Source: JBGQOG01 sp052113705 (GTDB lineage: Bacteria > Pseudomonadota > Alphaproteobacteria > Rhodobacterales > Rhodobacteraceae). Taken from it: a stretch of 64,000 nt of DNA. Under the pieces are notes generated by a model. That model saw only the letters and a list, made by a program, of their open reading frames with translations, made no database searches and was not told where the DNA came from. How positions within the stretch are numbered: position 1 is the stretch's first letter; every line of letters begins with the position of its first letter. Below, piece after piece: positions 26,269 through 34,888 of the stretch. A program made the translations under genes and the position numbers. The stretch is taken from positions 75,605-139,604 of the forward strand of contig NZ_JBGQOG010000009.1 in NCBI RefSeq assembly GCF_052113705.1. The letters run 5' to 3'.

Positions 26269-27669
26269 CTAATTCTCGGTCTCCAGGGCCAGGGCGCGCG
26301 GCAAGAGCAGGCGGAACTCCGTGCCCTCGGAATCGCTCCGCAAGAGTTCAAGCCGCCCGCCATGCCCGCGCACCAATTCGGCCGCGATGGCCAGCCCCAA
26401 ACCGGTGCCGCCTTTCCGCGTGCCGCCGGAGAAGGGCTGAAACAGATGCTCCTTGGCACGCTCGGGCAGGCCCGGACCGGTATCCCCGACGCGGATCCAC
26501 CAGCCATCCTCTGATTCGCCCGCCCCGATTTCCACCGTCCCCGGCTGCCCGGTGGCGACAATGGCTTGCCGCGCGTTGCGGGTGAGGTTCGACACCACAC
26601 GGTAGAGCTGCTCGCGGTCGGCGCGCACCACCAGATTGGGCGCGATATCGGTGATGAACTCAACCGAATCCGCGCCATCAGCCATGCTTTCGCCTTCAAT
26701 CATCTCATTGACCAGCGCCGCCAGCATGAAACGCGACAGCGAGGGGGGCGGCTCTTCCGCCCGCCCGAATGTCAGGGTCGTCTCGCACAGATTGACGGCG
26801 CGGGTGATCGAATTCACCAGCTTCGGTGCCGCGCGTTTCACTGCCGGATCTTCCGACCGCTCCAACCGGTCTGCAAAGAGCTGCGCCGTGGTCAGCACAT
26901 TGCGCAGATCGTGGCTGATCTTGGCCACTGCCTGCCCCAGCTGCGCCAGACGGTCCTTTTGCCGCAGCGACGCGGTCAGCTGGTGCTGCATCGAGGCCAG
27001 CGCCTCCTCGGCCACCCGCAGCTCGGCCACCCGCCCCTCGACCACGATGATCCGCCGCGCATCTTCCGGCGCCTCGGCATAAGATGACATATGCCGCACC
27101 AGCCGCTTGATCGGCGTCAGCATCAGCCGCTGCACCGCCAAGAACAGCAAGAGCGCCGTCAGCACCGAGACCACCGCCGACAGCGTCAGGATGCGCAGAC
27201 CATATTCAAACATCTCCTTGCGCAGCGGCGCGGTCTCCAGCGTGATCTCGATCAGCTGACCGCCCGCCCGCACCGGAGCACCGATCACCCGGATCACCCT
27301 GTTCTGCCCATCCACCATCTGCCGCAGCGCATCCGAGATCAGATTGAGCTCCGTTTCCTCGCGCAGATCGTAGCTGGCCGAGACTTCCTGCGGAATCGGC
27401 GAGGAGAGCACCAGCTGCCGCATCTCGTCGCGGCGCAACACGACGTTGAACACCCCGGCGTTCTGCAGCAGCTCTTTTTCCAGATCCGGTTCGATCACCG
27501 CATCGGTGGTCAGCAGCGCCAGGGAGGCGATCTGCGCCCGCTCCAGACGCGAGGCGAGATAGTCGCGCCGGTAATTGGCCAGGCTGGGCACCAGGATCAG
27601 CACTTCTGCCAGCATGACGAACAATGTCGTCAGCAGCAAAAAGCGACCCGATAGTGTGTTCAGCTGCAT
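26269..27669 (-). CDS. Sensor histidine kinase (orphan)
   Basis: A 466-residue membrane kinase. TM1 (about 9-31), a periplasmic sensor (32-155), TM2 (157-180) and a HAMP-like segment (181-235) precede the phosphoacceptor H253 in AKISHDLRNVL. Then come the N box NLTRNARQAI, G1 DTGPGLPE, F box FQPF and G2 GGTGLGLAIA. No response-regulator gene is adjacent, so its partner is elsewhere. Divergent from rpmH. Stimulus unknown. Confidence 0.9.
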   Translation of the reverse strand: MQLNTLSGRFLLLTTLFVMLAEVLILVPSLANYRRDYLASRLERAQIASLALLTTDAVIEPDLEKELLQNAGVFNVVLRRDEMRQLVLSSPIPQEVSASYDLREETELNLISDALRQMVDGQNRVIRVIGAPVRAGGQLIEITLETAPLRKEMFEYGLRILTLSAVVSVLTALLLFLAVQRLMLTPIKRLVRHMSSYAEAPEDARRIIVVEGRVAELRVAEEALASMQHQLTASLRQKDRLAQLGQAVAKISHDLRNVLTTAQLFADRLERSEDPAVKRAAPKLVNSITRAVNLCETTLTFGRAEEPPPSLSRFMLAALVNEMIEGESMADGADSVEFITDIAPNLVVRADREQLYRVVSNLTRNARQAIVATGQPGTVEIGAGESEDGWWIRVGDTGPGLPERAKEHLFQPFSGGTRKGGTGLGLAIAAELVRGHGGRLELLRSDSEGTEFRLLLPRALALETEN

Positions 27670-27813
27670 GCCTTCTCCTCAGCGCCGGATCTTTGTGTCC
27701 CAAAAGGCCCGCTTGCCCCCGCTTGGGCACAGAATTATCAAACGGTTCAAGGGAAAAATAGGGTGTGCGGCGCCTCACCCCAAGGTGATCGGCAAAAAAT
27801 GCCCCAGTGTGAA

Positions 27814-27842
27814 TTGACTTGGCGGCGATCCCCCACTAAAGA
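27814..27842 (+). promoter_or_regulatory. Candidate rpmH promoter
   Basis: TTGACT (27814-27819), a 17-base spacer and TAAAGA (27837-27842), about 70 bases upstream of the rpmH start. This would drive rpmH-rnpA-yidD-ttcA. The rest of the 242-base divergent gap to the kinase gene shows no ORF. Confidence 0.5.
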
Positions 27843-27911
27843 CCGGGCTTCGAATGATATCGGCGGCGAATCCGAACGGGTTTTGCGTTGCCTGAACCCG
27901 GAGAAGAAGCG

Positions 27912-28046
27912 ATGAAACGCACATTCCAGCCGTCGAACCTCGTCCGCGCCCGCCGTCACGGCTTCCGCGCACGCATGGCGACCAAAGGCGGCCGCCGCGT
28001 CCTGAACGCACGCCGCGCCAAGGGCCGCAAGTCCCTGTCGGCATAA
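27912..28046 (+). CDS. rpmH: 50S ribosomal protein L34
   Basis: A 44-residue, very basic L34 (MKRTFQPSNLVRARRHGF... then a KGGRRVLNARRAKGRKSLSA tail). It has the normal full length and starts at ATG 27912 after GAGAAGAAGC. The order rpmH-rnpA-yidD-yidC is the conserved cluster, here with ttcA and an EAL-type gene inserted before yidC. Confidence 0.97.
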   Translation: MKRTFQPSNLVRARRHGFRARMATKGGRRVLNARRAKGRKSLSA

Positions 28047-28067
28047 GGCCAGCGCAGGCTATACGGC

Positions 28068-28583
28068 ATGACACCGCCGGAGGCTCCCGTTACTGGCCAG
28101 GTTGGTCAGGGCGCGGGAAGCGCCCCGGCGGTTTCCGTTTGTCCGGAGCCTGCCGCCATTCCGGCACCCCAGCCCCCCCGGATCTCGGTTCTGGCCAAGC
28201 GCGCGGATTTTCTGCGCGCCGCGCAGGCCCGCCGTCAGGGGGCGCCCGGCTTTTTGCTGCAGGCCCGCGCCCGACGGGATGAGGAACCCGCTCCGGCGGA
28301 TCTGATCCGCATCGGCTATACCTGCTCGAAAAAGGTCGGCAATTCGGTGATGCGCAACCGCGCCAAGCGCCGCTTGCGTGAAATTGCCCGCGCGGTGCTG
28401 CCGCAAGCGGGCCGTCCCGGTTGGGATTACGTCCTTGTGGGGCGCCCCGATGCCACGGCCAACCGCGATTTCGCGGCGCTTCTGGCCGATCTCAGCCGCG
28501 CGCTGACGCAGATTCATTCCGAGAATTACAAGGCCCCGCCCCCCTATGCCCCGCGCGGCAAGGCCAAGGGCCGCGGCAAGTGA
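28068..28583 (+). CDS. rnpA: Ribonuclease P protein component, N-terminally extended
   Basis: The protein subunit that helps RNase P RNA mature tRNA 5' ends. The RNR signature is intact (VGNSVMRNRAKRRLREIAR) and the core starts near residue 39 (ISVLAKRADFLRAAQ). At 171 residues it is longer than the usual 110-130: the first ~37 residues are Pro/Ala/Gly-rich without homology and the C-terminus is basic. The start at 28068 is the only in-frame ATG upstream of the core. It lies 21 bases after rpmH. Confidence 0.93.
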   Translation: MTPPEAPVTGQVGQGAGSAPAVSVCPEPAAIPAPQPPRISVLAKRADFLRAAQARRQGAPGFLLQARARRDEEPAPADLIRIGYTCSKKVGNSVMRNRAKRRLREIARAVLPQAGRPGWDYVLVGRPDATANRDFAALLADLSRALTQIHSENYKAPPPYAPRGKAKGRGK

Positions 28584-28825
28584 CCCCGCTTGCACGCATC
28601 GTGGCGCTGCCGGTGCGGGCCTACCGCCTGGTGCTCAGCCCCTGGGTCGGCCATGGCTGCCGCTTTCAGCCCACCTGTTCTGCCTATGCGCTGGAGGCGC
28701 TCGACCGCCACGGCGCGCTGAAGGGCAGCTATCTGACCGTTCACCGCATTTGCCGTTGCCACCCCTGGGGCGGACAAGGCTATGATCCGGTGCCGCCCCG
28801 CAAAGGAGACCGCGATGCTGGATGA
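28580..28825 (+). CDS. yidD: Membrane protein insertion efficiency factor YidD
   Basis: An 81-residue YidD (UPF0161). Diagnostic Cys-containing segments are present: LSPWVGHGCRFQPTCSAYA and HRICRCHPWGG with GYDPVP. The start is GTG at 28580, overlapping the rnpA stop (GTGA), so translation is coupled. An amphipathic inner-membrane protein thought to help YidC-dependent insertion. Its end overlaps ttcA by 11 bases. Confidence 0.93.
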   Translation: MTPLARIVALPVRAYRLVLSPWVGHGCRFQPTCSAYALEALDRHGALKGSYLTVHRICRCHPWGGQGYDPVPPRKGDRDAG

Positions 28826-29711
28826 TGATCTGGGGGAAATCCATGCCCTGTTTCAGGGCGCGCCGACCTCGACAGAATTCAAGAAATTGCGCAAGCGAAT
28901 CGTCCGCGAAACCCGCGAGGCGATTGAAACCTATGGGATGATCGAGCGCGGCAGCCGCTGGCTGGTCTGCCTTTCGGGTGGCAAGGACAGCTACACGCTG
29001 CTCGCCGTGCTGCATGAATTGCAATGGCGCGGCCTGCTGCCGGTGGAACTCATTGCCTGCAACCTCGATCAGGGGCAGCCGAATTTTCCCGCCACCGTCC
29101 TGCCGGAGTTTCTGGCGCGGATGGGGGTCAAGCACCGGATCGAATACAAGGACACCTATTCCATCGTGAAGGAAAAGGTCCCGGCGAACCGCACCTATTG
29201 CGCGCTCTGCTCGCGGCTGCGGCGCGGCAACCTCTATCGAATCGCCCGCGAAGAGGGCTGCTCGGCCGTGGTTCTGGGCCATCATCGCGATGACATCCTT
29301 GAAACATTCTTCATGAATCTCTTTCACGGCGGGCGGTTGGCCGCGATGCCGCCGAAACTCTTGAATGAAGAAGGCGATCTTTTCGTCTACCGCCCGCTGG
29401 CCTTCGTGGCCGAGGCGGATTGCGAGAAATTCGCCAAGGCGATGAATTATCCGATCATTCCCTGCGATCTTTGCGGCAGTCAGGACGGGCTGCAACGTCA
29501 ACAGGTGAAACAGATTCTCGACGGATGGGAGGCGCGCAGTCCCGGCCGCCGCCAGATCATGTTCCGCGCCCTGATGAACAGCCGCCCCTCGCATCTTCTG
29601 GACCCGGCGCTGTTCGATTTCGCCGGGCTGATGCGGGCCGAACCGGGCGCCACTCAACCAGATGGTGAAAATTTTTCTCGGATTCCCCCCAAACTGCGCG
29701 AGTCCGATTAA
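28815..29711 (+). CDS. ttcA: tRNA 2-thiocytidine(32) synthetase TtcA
   Basis: A 298-residue PP-loop ATPase that thiolates C32 of certain tRNAs. The SGGKDS loop is at 54-59. The paired Cys motifs that hold the Fe-S cluster are C129/C132 (CALC) and C217/C220 (CDLC). A GHHRDD motif near 155 is also typical. ATG 28815 has AAAGGAGA upstream. Confidence 0.94.
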   Translation: MLDDDLGEIHALFQGAPTSTEFKKLRKRIVRETREAIETYGMIERGSRWLVCLSGGKDSYTLLAVLHELQWRGLLPVELIACNLDQGQPNFPATVLPEFLARMGVKHRIEYKDTYSIVKEKVPANRTYCALCSRLRRGNLYRIAREEGCSAVVLGHHRDDILETFFMNLFHGGRLAAMPPKLLNEEGDLFVYRPLAFVAEADCEKFAKAMNYPIIPCDLCGSQDGLQRQQVKQILDGWEARSPGRRQIMFRALMNSRPSHLLDPALFDFAGLMRAEPGATQPDGENFSRIPPKLRESD

Positions 29712-29787
29712 CCTATCGCTGACCAAAATTGCCTAGCCTGCATGGCGACGGGTCAACCCCCGCGCAGAATGGGTCAAAGGTGGTCAG

Positions 29788-31344
29788 ATGAGCAGGAAAT
29801 TTTCGATGCGGTCGGTTTTGCAGGCGGCAGGTCAGTCGGCCTTGTTCCGCCGCGAAATGGCGGCATTTCTGCCGGCTCTGGCGCTGGCGACGGCTTGGTA
29901 TGGCGCCCGGGGGGCGGCATTGGTCAGCAGCACGGCACTGGCGGTGGCCTGGCTGGGGCGCGCGCAACGCACCCCGCCCCAGATGACGCAAGAAGCCGGG
30001 CTGGCCCGCGATGGCGTCACCGCACTGCCGCTGCGCGGCGAAGCCGAAGCGCGGATGCAGCAGGTCATCGCCTATTGCAGCACCACCGGCAAATCGACCG
30101 CCTGTCTGGTTGTCGGGCTGGATGCGCCCGAAGCCATCACCGCGCGCTACGGCGCGGCCGCGCTGAACGAATGTCTCTGCCGCACCGGCGAGCGACTGGC
30201 GGGCGCGCTGCGCGAGGGGGATTATATCGCCCGGCTTGAGGGCGCCCGTTTTGCCATCGTCCTCGCCCCGGTGCCGCGCGCCGATCTGGAAAGCGTCATC
30301 CAGATCGCAACCCGCGTGCAAACCGCCGTGGAAGTGCCGTTCTCGATCGGCCTCGGCACGGTGATGACCACCTCATATGTCGGCTTCTGTTTGCTGACGC
30401 GCACACCGGAACGCAGCGGCAGCGCCATGCTGGGGGCGGCCGAAATGGCCGCCGATCTTGCTGCGCAACAGGCGCCGTCGGGCCTGCGCGCCTATTCGGT
30501 GGAAACCCTCGCCAGCACCCGCGCCACACCGCCGGGCGATACGGATGCCGAGGTGATGGACGCGCTGGAGGGGGGACAAATCGTCGCACATTTCGCGCCG
30601 CAACTCTCGACCGATACCGGCGAAGTCGCTGGATTTGCCGCGCTGCCGCGCTGGCTGCACCCGCAACGCGGCCTGTTGGCCGAGACCGAGTTCCTGCCCG
30701 CGATCACCCGCAACGGCCTTGACCAGCGGCTGACCGAAGTGATGCTCTACCACGTCTTTTCGGCGCTGCGCTCCTGGGCACGCAGCGGGATGAAGGTCGG
30801 TACTGTCACCTTGAAACTGCCCGCCGAGACCTTGCTGAACCCGAAGATGGTGGACAAGCTGCGCTGGGAGTTTGACCGGTTCGAGATGGATCCGGCGCAG
30901 CTGTGCTTCTCCGTCGCGGGCGAGTTGATGAGCGACACCGGACGCGATGTCGTGCTGCACAACCTCGCGGCGCTGGCGCGTCTGGGCGCGGGGATTGAGG
31001 TGACGGGCTTTGGCCTTGGGGCGATTCCCATTGCCACGCTGCGCGGCTGTGGCATCACCCGCCTGCGTCTGGATCAGAATTTCTCGCAGAAGGTCGACAT
31101 CAATCCCGATCAGCAGAAACTGACCGCCGCAATCTTGTCGATGGCCGAGCGCCTGGGGCTGGAAACGGTTGCCGAAGGCGTCGGCAGCATCGGCGAACAT
31201 GCGATGCTGGCACAACTTGGCTGCGCTTTGGTCGAGGGCACCGCAATCTCGCGGCCTCTGGCCTATGAGGACATTGGCGATTGGGTGCAACGCCACCATG
31301 CCAAGCTGAAAGCGCCGCCGCATCTGGGCAAGCGGCGCAGCTGA
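29788..31344 (+). CDS. Degenerate GGDEF-EAL domain protein, predicted catalytically inactive
   Basis: A 518-residue protein with one or two N-terminal hydrophobic helices (about 26-57), a GGDEF-like domain (about 90-240) and an EAL-like domain (about 255-505). The cyclase signature is EGARF (151-155) instead of GGDEF. In the EAL domain the E of EAL is A284, the metal Asn is K343, the ELTE Glu pair is F374/A377, the DD pair is T406/G407, the KID Lys is R427 and the final Gln is E483; only E463 of AEGV remains. It cannot be a normal c-di-GMP cyclase or phosphodiesterase. It may bind a nucleotide or a partner. SD AAAGGTGG precedes ATG. It lies between ttcA and yidC. Confidence 0.85.
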   Translation: MSRKFSMRSVLQAAGQSALFRREMAAFLPALALATAWYGARGAALVSSTALAVAWLGRAQRTPPQMTQEAGLARDGVTALPLRGEAEARMQQVIAYCSTTGKSTACLVVGLDAPEAITARYGAAALNECLCRTGERLAGALREGDYIARLEGARFAIVLAPVPRADLESVIQIATRVQTAVEVPFSIGLGTVMTTSYVGFCLLTRTPERSGSAMLGAAEMAADLAAQQAPSGLRAYSVETLASTRATPPGDTDAEVMDALEGGQIVAHFAPQLSTDTGEVAGFAALPRWLHPQRGLLAETEFLPAITRNGLDQRLTEVMLYHVFSALRSWARSGMKVGTVTLKLPAETLLNPKMVDKLRWEFDRFEMDPAQLCFSVAGELMSDTGRDVVLHNLAALARLGAGIEVTGFGLGAIPIATLRGCGITRLRLDQNFSQKVDINPDQQKLTAAILSMAERLGLETVAEGVGSIGEHAMLAQLGCALVEGTAISRPLAYEDIGDWVQRHHAKLKAPPHLGKRRS

Positions 31345-31417
31345 CCCGACAGGGCCGCAATTCGGTGCCGCCGCGATCAACAAACACGGGCGCCGGGGCC
31401 AAATCGGGGAAAACCGC

Positions 31418-31446
31418 TTGACCTTTGGGTGCCCCTTCTGTTGAAC
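31418..31446 (+). promoter_or_regulatory. Candidate yidC promoter
   Basis: TTGACC (31418-31423), a 17-base spacer and TTGAAC (31441-31446), 33 bases upstream of the yidC start. The -10 element matches only three consensus bases. Confidence 0.3.
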
Positions 31447-31479
31447 CAGCCCCAACCCAAGACAGGCTGGCGGACCCCT

Positions 31480-33363
31480 ATGGAAGACCAAAACAAGAAT
31501 CTCATCCTTGCGACCGTGCTCTCCTTGGCGGTCATCGTCGGGTGGACCTACTTCTTCGCGCCGGAGCCCCCGGTCGTGGATCCGAATGCGCCGGTCAGCG
31601 AGCAGGTGGCCTCGCCCGCCGCGCCGAACATCGCGCCCACACCCTCGGCAACCGCCTCGGCAACCGCCGTCGCCAGCGCCTCGGAAGCCGCGACCGAAAG
31701 CGAACTGGCCACAGCGCCCCGTGTGGCGATCAACACCGACAGCCTCGAAGGCTCGATCTCGCTGCTGGGCGGCCGGGTCGATGACCTGCTGCTCAAGGAT
31801 TACAAAGAAACCCTCGCGAATGACTCGCCGGATGTCCGCCTTCTGGCCCCCGTCGGCGCCACCGAGCTGAATGCGGCCAAGCCCTATTATGCCGTCTATG
31901 GCTGGCTGCCCGCAGGTGGCCTCGATCCGGCGCTGCTGCCGGGCGCGCGCACGCTCTGGACCCTTGAATCCGGTGACACGCTGGCCCCCGGCAAGCCGGT
32001 GACGCTGGTTTGGGACAACGGCGCGGGCCTCGTGTTCCACCGCACGATCAGCATTGATGACAAATATCTCTTTACGGTCGAGCAAGCGGTGCAGAACAAC
32101 ACCGGTGCCGCGGTGCGTCTGGCCCCTTACGGGATCGTCGCCCGCCACGGCCAGCCCGACACCCAGAATTTCTACGTGCTGCACGAAGGTGCGGTGCGGA
32201 TGTCGGACGGCAAGCTGGAAGAAACCAAATACAAGGACATCGCCAAGCTTGATCCTGTCGAGGGCGAGGGCCAGGCCGAGGTCATCAATGTGGCCGCGAA
32301 CGGCTGGACCGGCTTTACCGACAAATACTGGATGACCACGCTGGCCCCGAAATCCGGTCAGCCCTTCACCTCGGTCATCAAATATTCGGCCAGCGCCAAC
32401 ATCTACCAGACCGAAGCCCGTCTGCCGGTGATGGAAGTGGCCCCGGGCGCAAACGCCAGCGTCGCCACCATGCTGTTCTCGGGCGCCAAGGAATGGGAAA
32501 CCATCAAGAACTATGAGAACAATCCGGGCTGGTTCTCGCGGATGCTGGGCGACAAATACGACCCCAACCAGCCGCAAATCCTCGGCTTCGTGGATTCGAT
32601 CGACTGGGGTTGGTTCTACTTCTTCACCAAACCGATGTTCTGGCTGCTGCACGCATTGCACGGGCTGATCGGCAACATGGGCCTCGCCATCATCGCGCTG
32701 ACCTTCATCATCAAGATGCTGGTCTTCCCGCTGGCACGCAAATCCTACATCTCGATGGCGAAGATGAAGGAATTGCAGCCGGAGATGGAGAAGCTGAAGG
32801 AAAAGGCCGGGGATGACCGGGCGAAACAGCAAAAAGAGATGATGGAGCTTTACAAGCGCGAGAAGGTGAACCCCGCCTCTGGTTGCTTGCCGATGTTCAT
32901 CCAGATCCCGATCTTCTTCTCGCTCTACAAAGTGATCTTCGTCACCATCGAGCTGCGTCATGCGCCGTTCTTTGGCTGGCTGCGCGACCTGTCGGCGCCC
33001 GATCCCTCGTCGATCCTGAACCTGTTCGGCCTCTTGCCCTATGCCACGCCGGATGCCAGCTCGTTCCTGCACACGTTCTCGCTGGGCGTGCTGCCGATCC
33101 TTCTGGGGGTCTCGATGTGGTTCCAGCAAAAGCTGAACCCGGCCCCGACCGATCCGGCGCAAAAGATGATCTTTGCCTGGATGCCCTGGGTCTTCATGTT
33201 CATGCTGGGCAAATTCGCCTCGGGTCTCGTGCTCTACTGGATCTGCAACAACACGATCACCTTCATCCAGCAGTACACGATCATGTCGCTGCACGGGAAA
33301 CGCCCGGACATTTTCGGCAATATCATCGGGGGCCGGAAGGCCGCCGCCGTGCCGAAAAAATGA
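31480..33363 (+). CDS. yidC: Membrane protein insertase YidC/Oxa1
   Basis: A 627-residue insertase. TM1 is at about residues 7-25 (LILATVLSLAVIVGWTYFF), then a large periplasmic domain (about 60-370) and the five-helix insertase core with SYISMAKMKELQPEM, QIPIFFSLYKVIF and MFMLGKFASGLVLYW. It inserts proteins with or without Sec. ATG 31480 is chosen because TM1 begins just after it; an upstream in-frame GTG adds 17 residues. The stop overlaps the next ATG (AATGA). Confidence 0.96.
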   Translation: MEDQNKNLILATVLSLAVIVGWTYFFAPEPPVVDPNAPVSEQVASPAAPNIAPTPSATASATAVASASEAATESELATAPRVAINTDSLEGSISLLGGRVDDLLLKDYKETLANDSPDVRLLAPVGATELNAAKPYYAVYGWLPAGGLDPALLPGARTLWTLESGDTLAPGKPVTLVWDNGAGLVFHRTISIDDKYLFTVEQAVQNNTGAAVRLAPYGIVARHGQPDTQNFYVLHEGAVRMSDGKLEETKYKDIAKLDPVEGEGQAEVINVAANGWTGFTDKYWMTTLAPKSGQPFTSVIKYSASANIYQTEARLPVMEVAPGANASVATMLFSGAKEWETIKNYENNPGWFSRMLGDKYDPNQPQILGFVDSIDWGWFYFFTKPMFWLLHALHGLIGNMGLAIIALTFIIKMLVFPLARKSYISMAKMKELQPEMEKLKEKAGDDRAKQQKEMMELYKREKVNPASGCLPMFIQIPIFFSLYKVIFVTIELRHAPFFGWLRDLSAPDPSSILNLFGLLPYATPDASSFLHTFSLGVLPILLGVSMWFQQKLNPAPTDPAQKMIFAWMPWVFMFMLGKFASGLVLYWICNNTITFIQQYTIMSLHGKRPDIFGNIIGGRKAAAVPKK

Positions 33364-34124
33364 CGGCAAGCCTTGCCCATATCTTCCGCCATCCGATCAA
33401 ATCGATCGGGGTGGAGGAACTGGATCACGCGCCCCTCACCCGGGGGCGCGTGCTGCCTTTTGACCGCCACTGGGCCGTGGCCCATCAGGCTGCGAAATTC
33501 CTCGACCTGCCCGGCCGTCAGCCTGAGGGCTGGGCCTCCAAGATGAATTTCCTGCGCGGGGTCGCAGGGCACCCGCTGATGGCCGTCACCGCATCGCTGG
33601 ACGAGGCCACAGGCCGCGTGACACTGCACCACCCCGATGCCGCCGCGATCACCCTGCACCCGCAAGAGGACGAGGCCGCCCTCCTCGCCTGGCTGGCGCC
33701 GCTCTGGCCCGACCGCTTCCCGCCCGCCAGCCATGTGGTGCAAGTGCCGGGTCAGGCGATGACCGATGACGTGGAACCCTATGTCTCGCTCCTCAGCCTC
33801 GCCTCCCTGCGCCTGTTGTCCGAGCGGATGGGCACCCCCCTCTCGCCCCACCGCTTTCGCGGCAACCTCTGGGTTGAGGGCTGGGAGGCGTTTTCCGAAT
33901 TTGACCTGATCGGTCGCCAGATCCGCCTCGGCGATGCCGTGCTGGAGGTGGCCGAACCGATCACCCGCTGCCGCGCCACCTGCGTGAACCCCGACACCGG
34001 CGTCGAAGATGCCGATACGCTTGCCGCGCTGAAGGCCGGCTGGGGCCATCAGGATTTCGGCCTCTTTTGTCGCGTCGTGGAAAGCGGCACCATTACCCGG
34101 GGCACCCCGGTGGAGATACTCTGA
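33360..34124 (+). CDS. MOSC domain protein
   Basis: A 254-residue protein with an N-terminal MOSC beta-barrel (IFRHPIKSIGVEEL, LTRGRVLPFDRHWAV) and a C-terminal MOSC domain (FRGNLWVEGWEAFSEFDLIG through ITRCRATCVNPDTG). The Cys in RCRATCVNP is the conserved sulfur-transfer residue of the family, which handles molybdenum-cofactor-type sulfur or reduces N-hydroxylated compounds. The ATG overlaps the yidC stop and the stop overlaps the engB ATG, so the three genes are translationally coupled. Substrate unknown. Confidence 0.87.
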   Translation: MTASLAHIFRHPIKSIGVEELDHAPLTRGRVLPFDRHWAVAHQAAKFLDLPGRQPEGWASKMNFLRGVAGHPLMAVTASLDEATGRVTLHHPDAAAITLHPQEDEAALLAWLAPLWPDRFPPASHVVQVPGQAMTDDVEPYVSLLSLASLRLLSERMGTPLSPHRFRGNLWVEGWEAFSEFDLIGRQIRLGDAVLEVAEPITRCRATCVNPDTGVEDADTLAALKAGWGHQDFGLFCRVVESGTITRGTPVEIL

Positions 34125-34771
34125 TGCAAATGCAATTCACCCTCGCCCCGGAACCCGAAGACGCCGCCCGTGAAAAAGGCCGGCTGATGTTTGCGGGCGC
34201 TGTCGACTTCCTCAAAGGCGTCGTCGCGATGGACGGCCTGCCGCCCGCCGACCGGCTTGAGGTCTGCTTTGCCGGCCGCTCGAACGTCGGCAAATCCAGC
34301 CTGATCAACGCGCTGACCAACCGCAAGAACCTCGCCCGCGCCTCCAACACCCCCGGCCGGACGCAAGAGATCAACTATTTCACCGCGGGCGAGCAGTATC
34401 TCGTCGACCTTCCCGGCTATGGCTATGCCGAAGCTCCGGTCTCGGTGGTGGAGAAATGGCAGCGCCTGCTCAAGGCCTATCTCTCGGGCCGCCAGACCCT
34501 GCGCCGCGCCTTCGTGCTGATCGACACCCGCCACGGGATCAAAAAGGTCGATGAAGAGATCCTCACCCTCCTCGACCGCTCCGCCGTCACCTTCCAGGTG
34601 GTGATGACCAAGGCCGACAAGGTGAACCTCGCGGACCGCGAAAAGGCGATTGCCCAGGTCAAAGGCGCCCTCGCCGCGCATCCCGCCGCCTATCCCGAAA
34701 TCGTGGTCACCTCCTCGGAAAAAGGCGACGGCATCGAAACCCTGCGCGCGATCATCGCCACACTGGTCTGA
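34124..34771 (+). CDS. engB: Ribosome biogenesis GTPase EngB/YsxC
   Basis: A 215-residue GTPase for 50S assembly. G1 is GRSNVGKSS, G2 TPGRTQEINYF, G3 DLPGYGYA, G4 TKAD and G5 SSEKGDG. The start at 34124 (MQMQFTLAPEPED) overlaps the MOSC stop (TGATG); the frame is open 19 codons upstream within the MOSC gene. It is the last gene of the yidC unit. Confidence 0.95.
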   Translation: MQMQFTLAPEPEDAAREKGRLMFAGAVDFLKGVVAMDGLPPADRLEVCFAGRSNVGKSSLINALTNRKNLARASNTPGRTQEINYFTAGEQYLVDLPGYGYAEAPVSVVEKWQRLLKAYLSGRQTLRRAFVLIDTRHGIKKVDEEILTLLDRSAVTFQVVMTKADKVNLADREKAIAQVKGALAAHPAAYPEIVVTSSEKGDGIETLRAIIATLV

Positions 34772-34817
34772 CCCCCAAAGCGGCCCCAGAGCCGCATCGC
34801 CGCCCCCAAACCTGCCG

Positions 34818-34876
34818 CTTTCTTCTTGGCCGAAATACCTCGGGGGAGCCCGCAGGGCGGGGGCAGCGCCCCCTCT
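34818..34876 (-). repeat. Dispersed intergenic repeat, copy 2
   Basis: Second copy of the element at 7852-7916, same orientation. It sits between convergent engB and the SDR gene and begins on the minus strand 12 bases after the SDR stop. It contains GGGGGCGCTGCCCCC and CTCCCCCGAGGTATTTC. A 3'-end function is likely. Confidence 0.75.
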
Positions 34877-34888
34877 CCCCTCCCCCGA

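Noticed and set aside
29788..31344. Active c-di-GMP phosphodiesterase
   Set aside because: Although the EAL fold is recognisable, nearly all catalytic and metal-binding residues are substituted, so an enzymatic call is not supported.
30373..33369. A 998-residue minus-strand open frame opposite the GGDEF-EAL and yidC genes
   Set aside because: Low-complexity composition and complete overlap with yidC and the degenerate EAL gene; no domain recognised. Antisense shadow.
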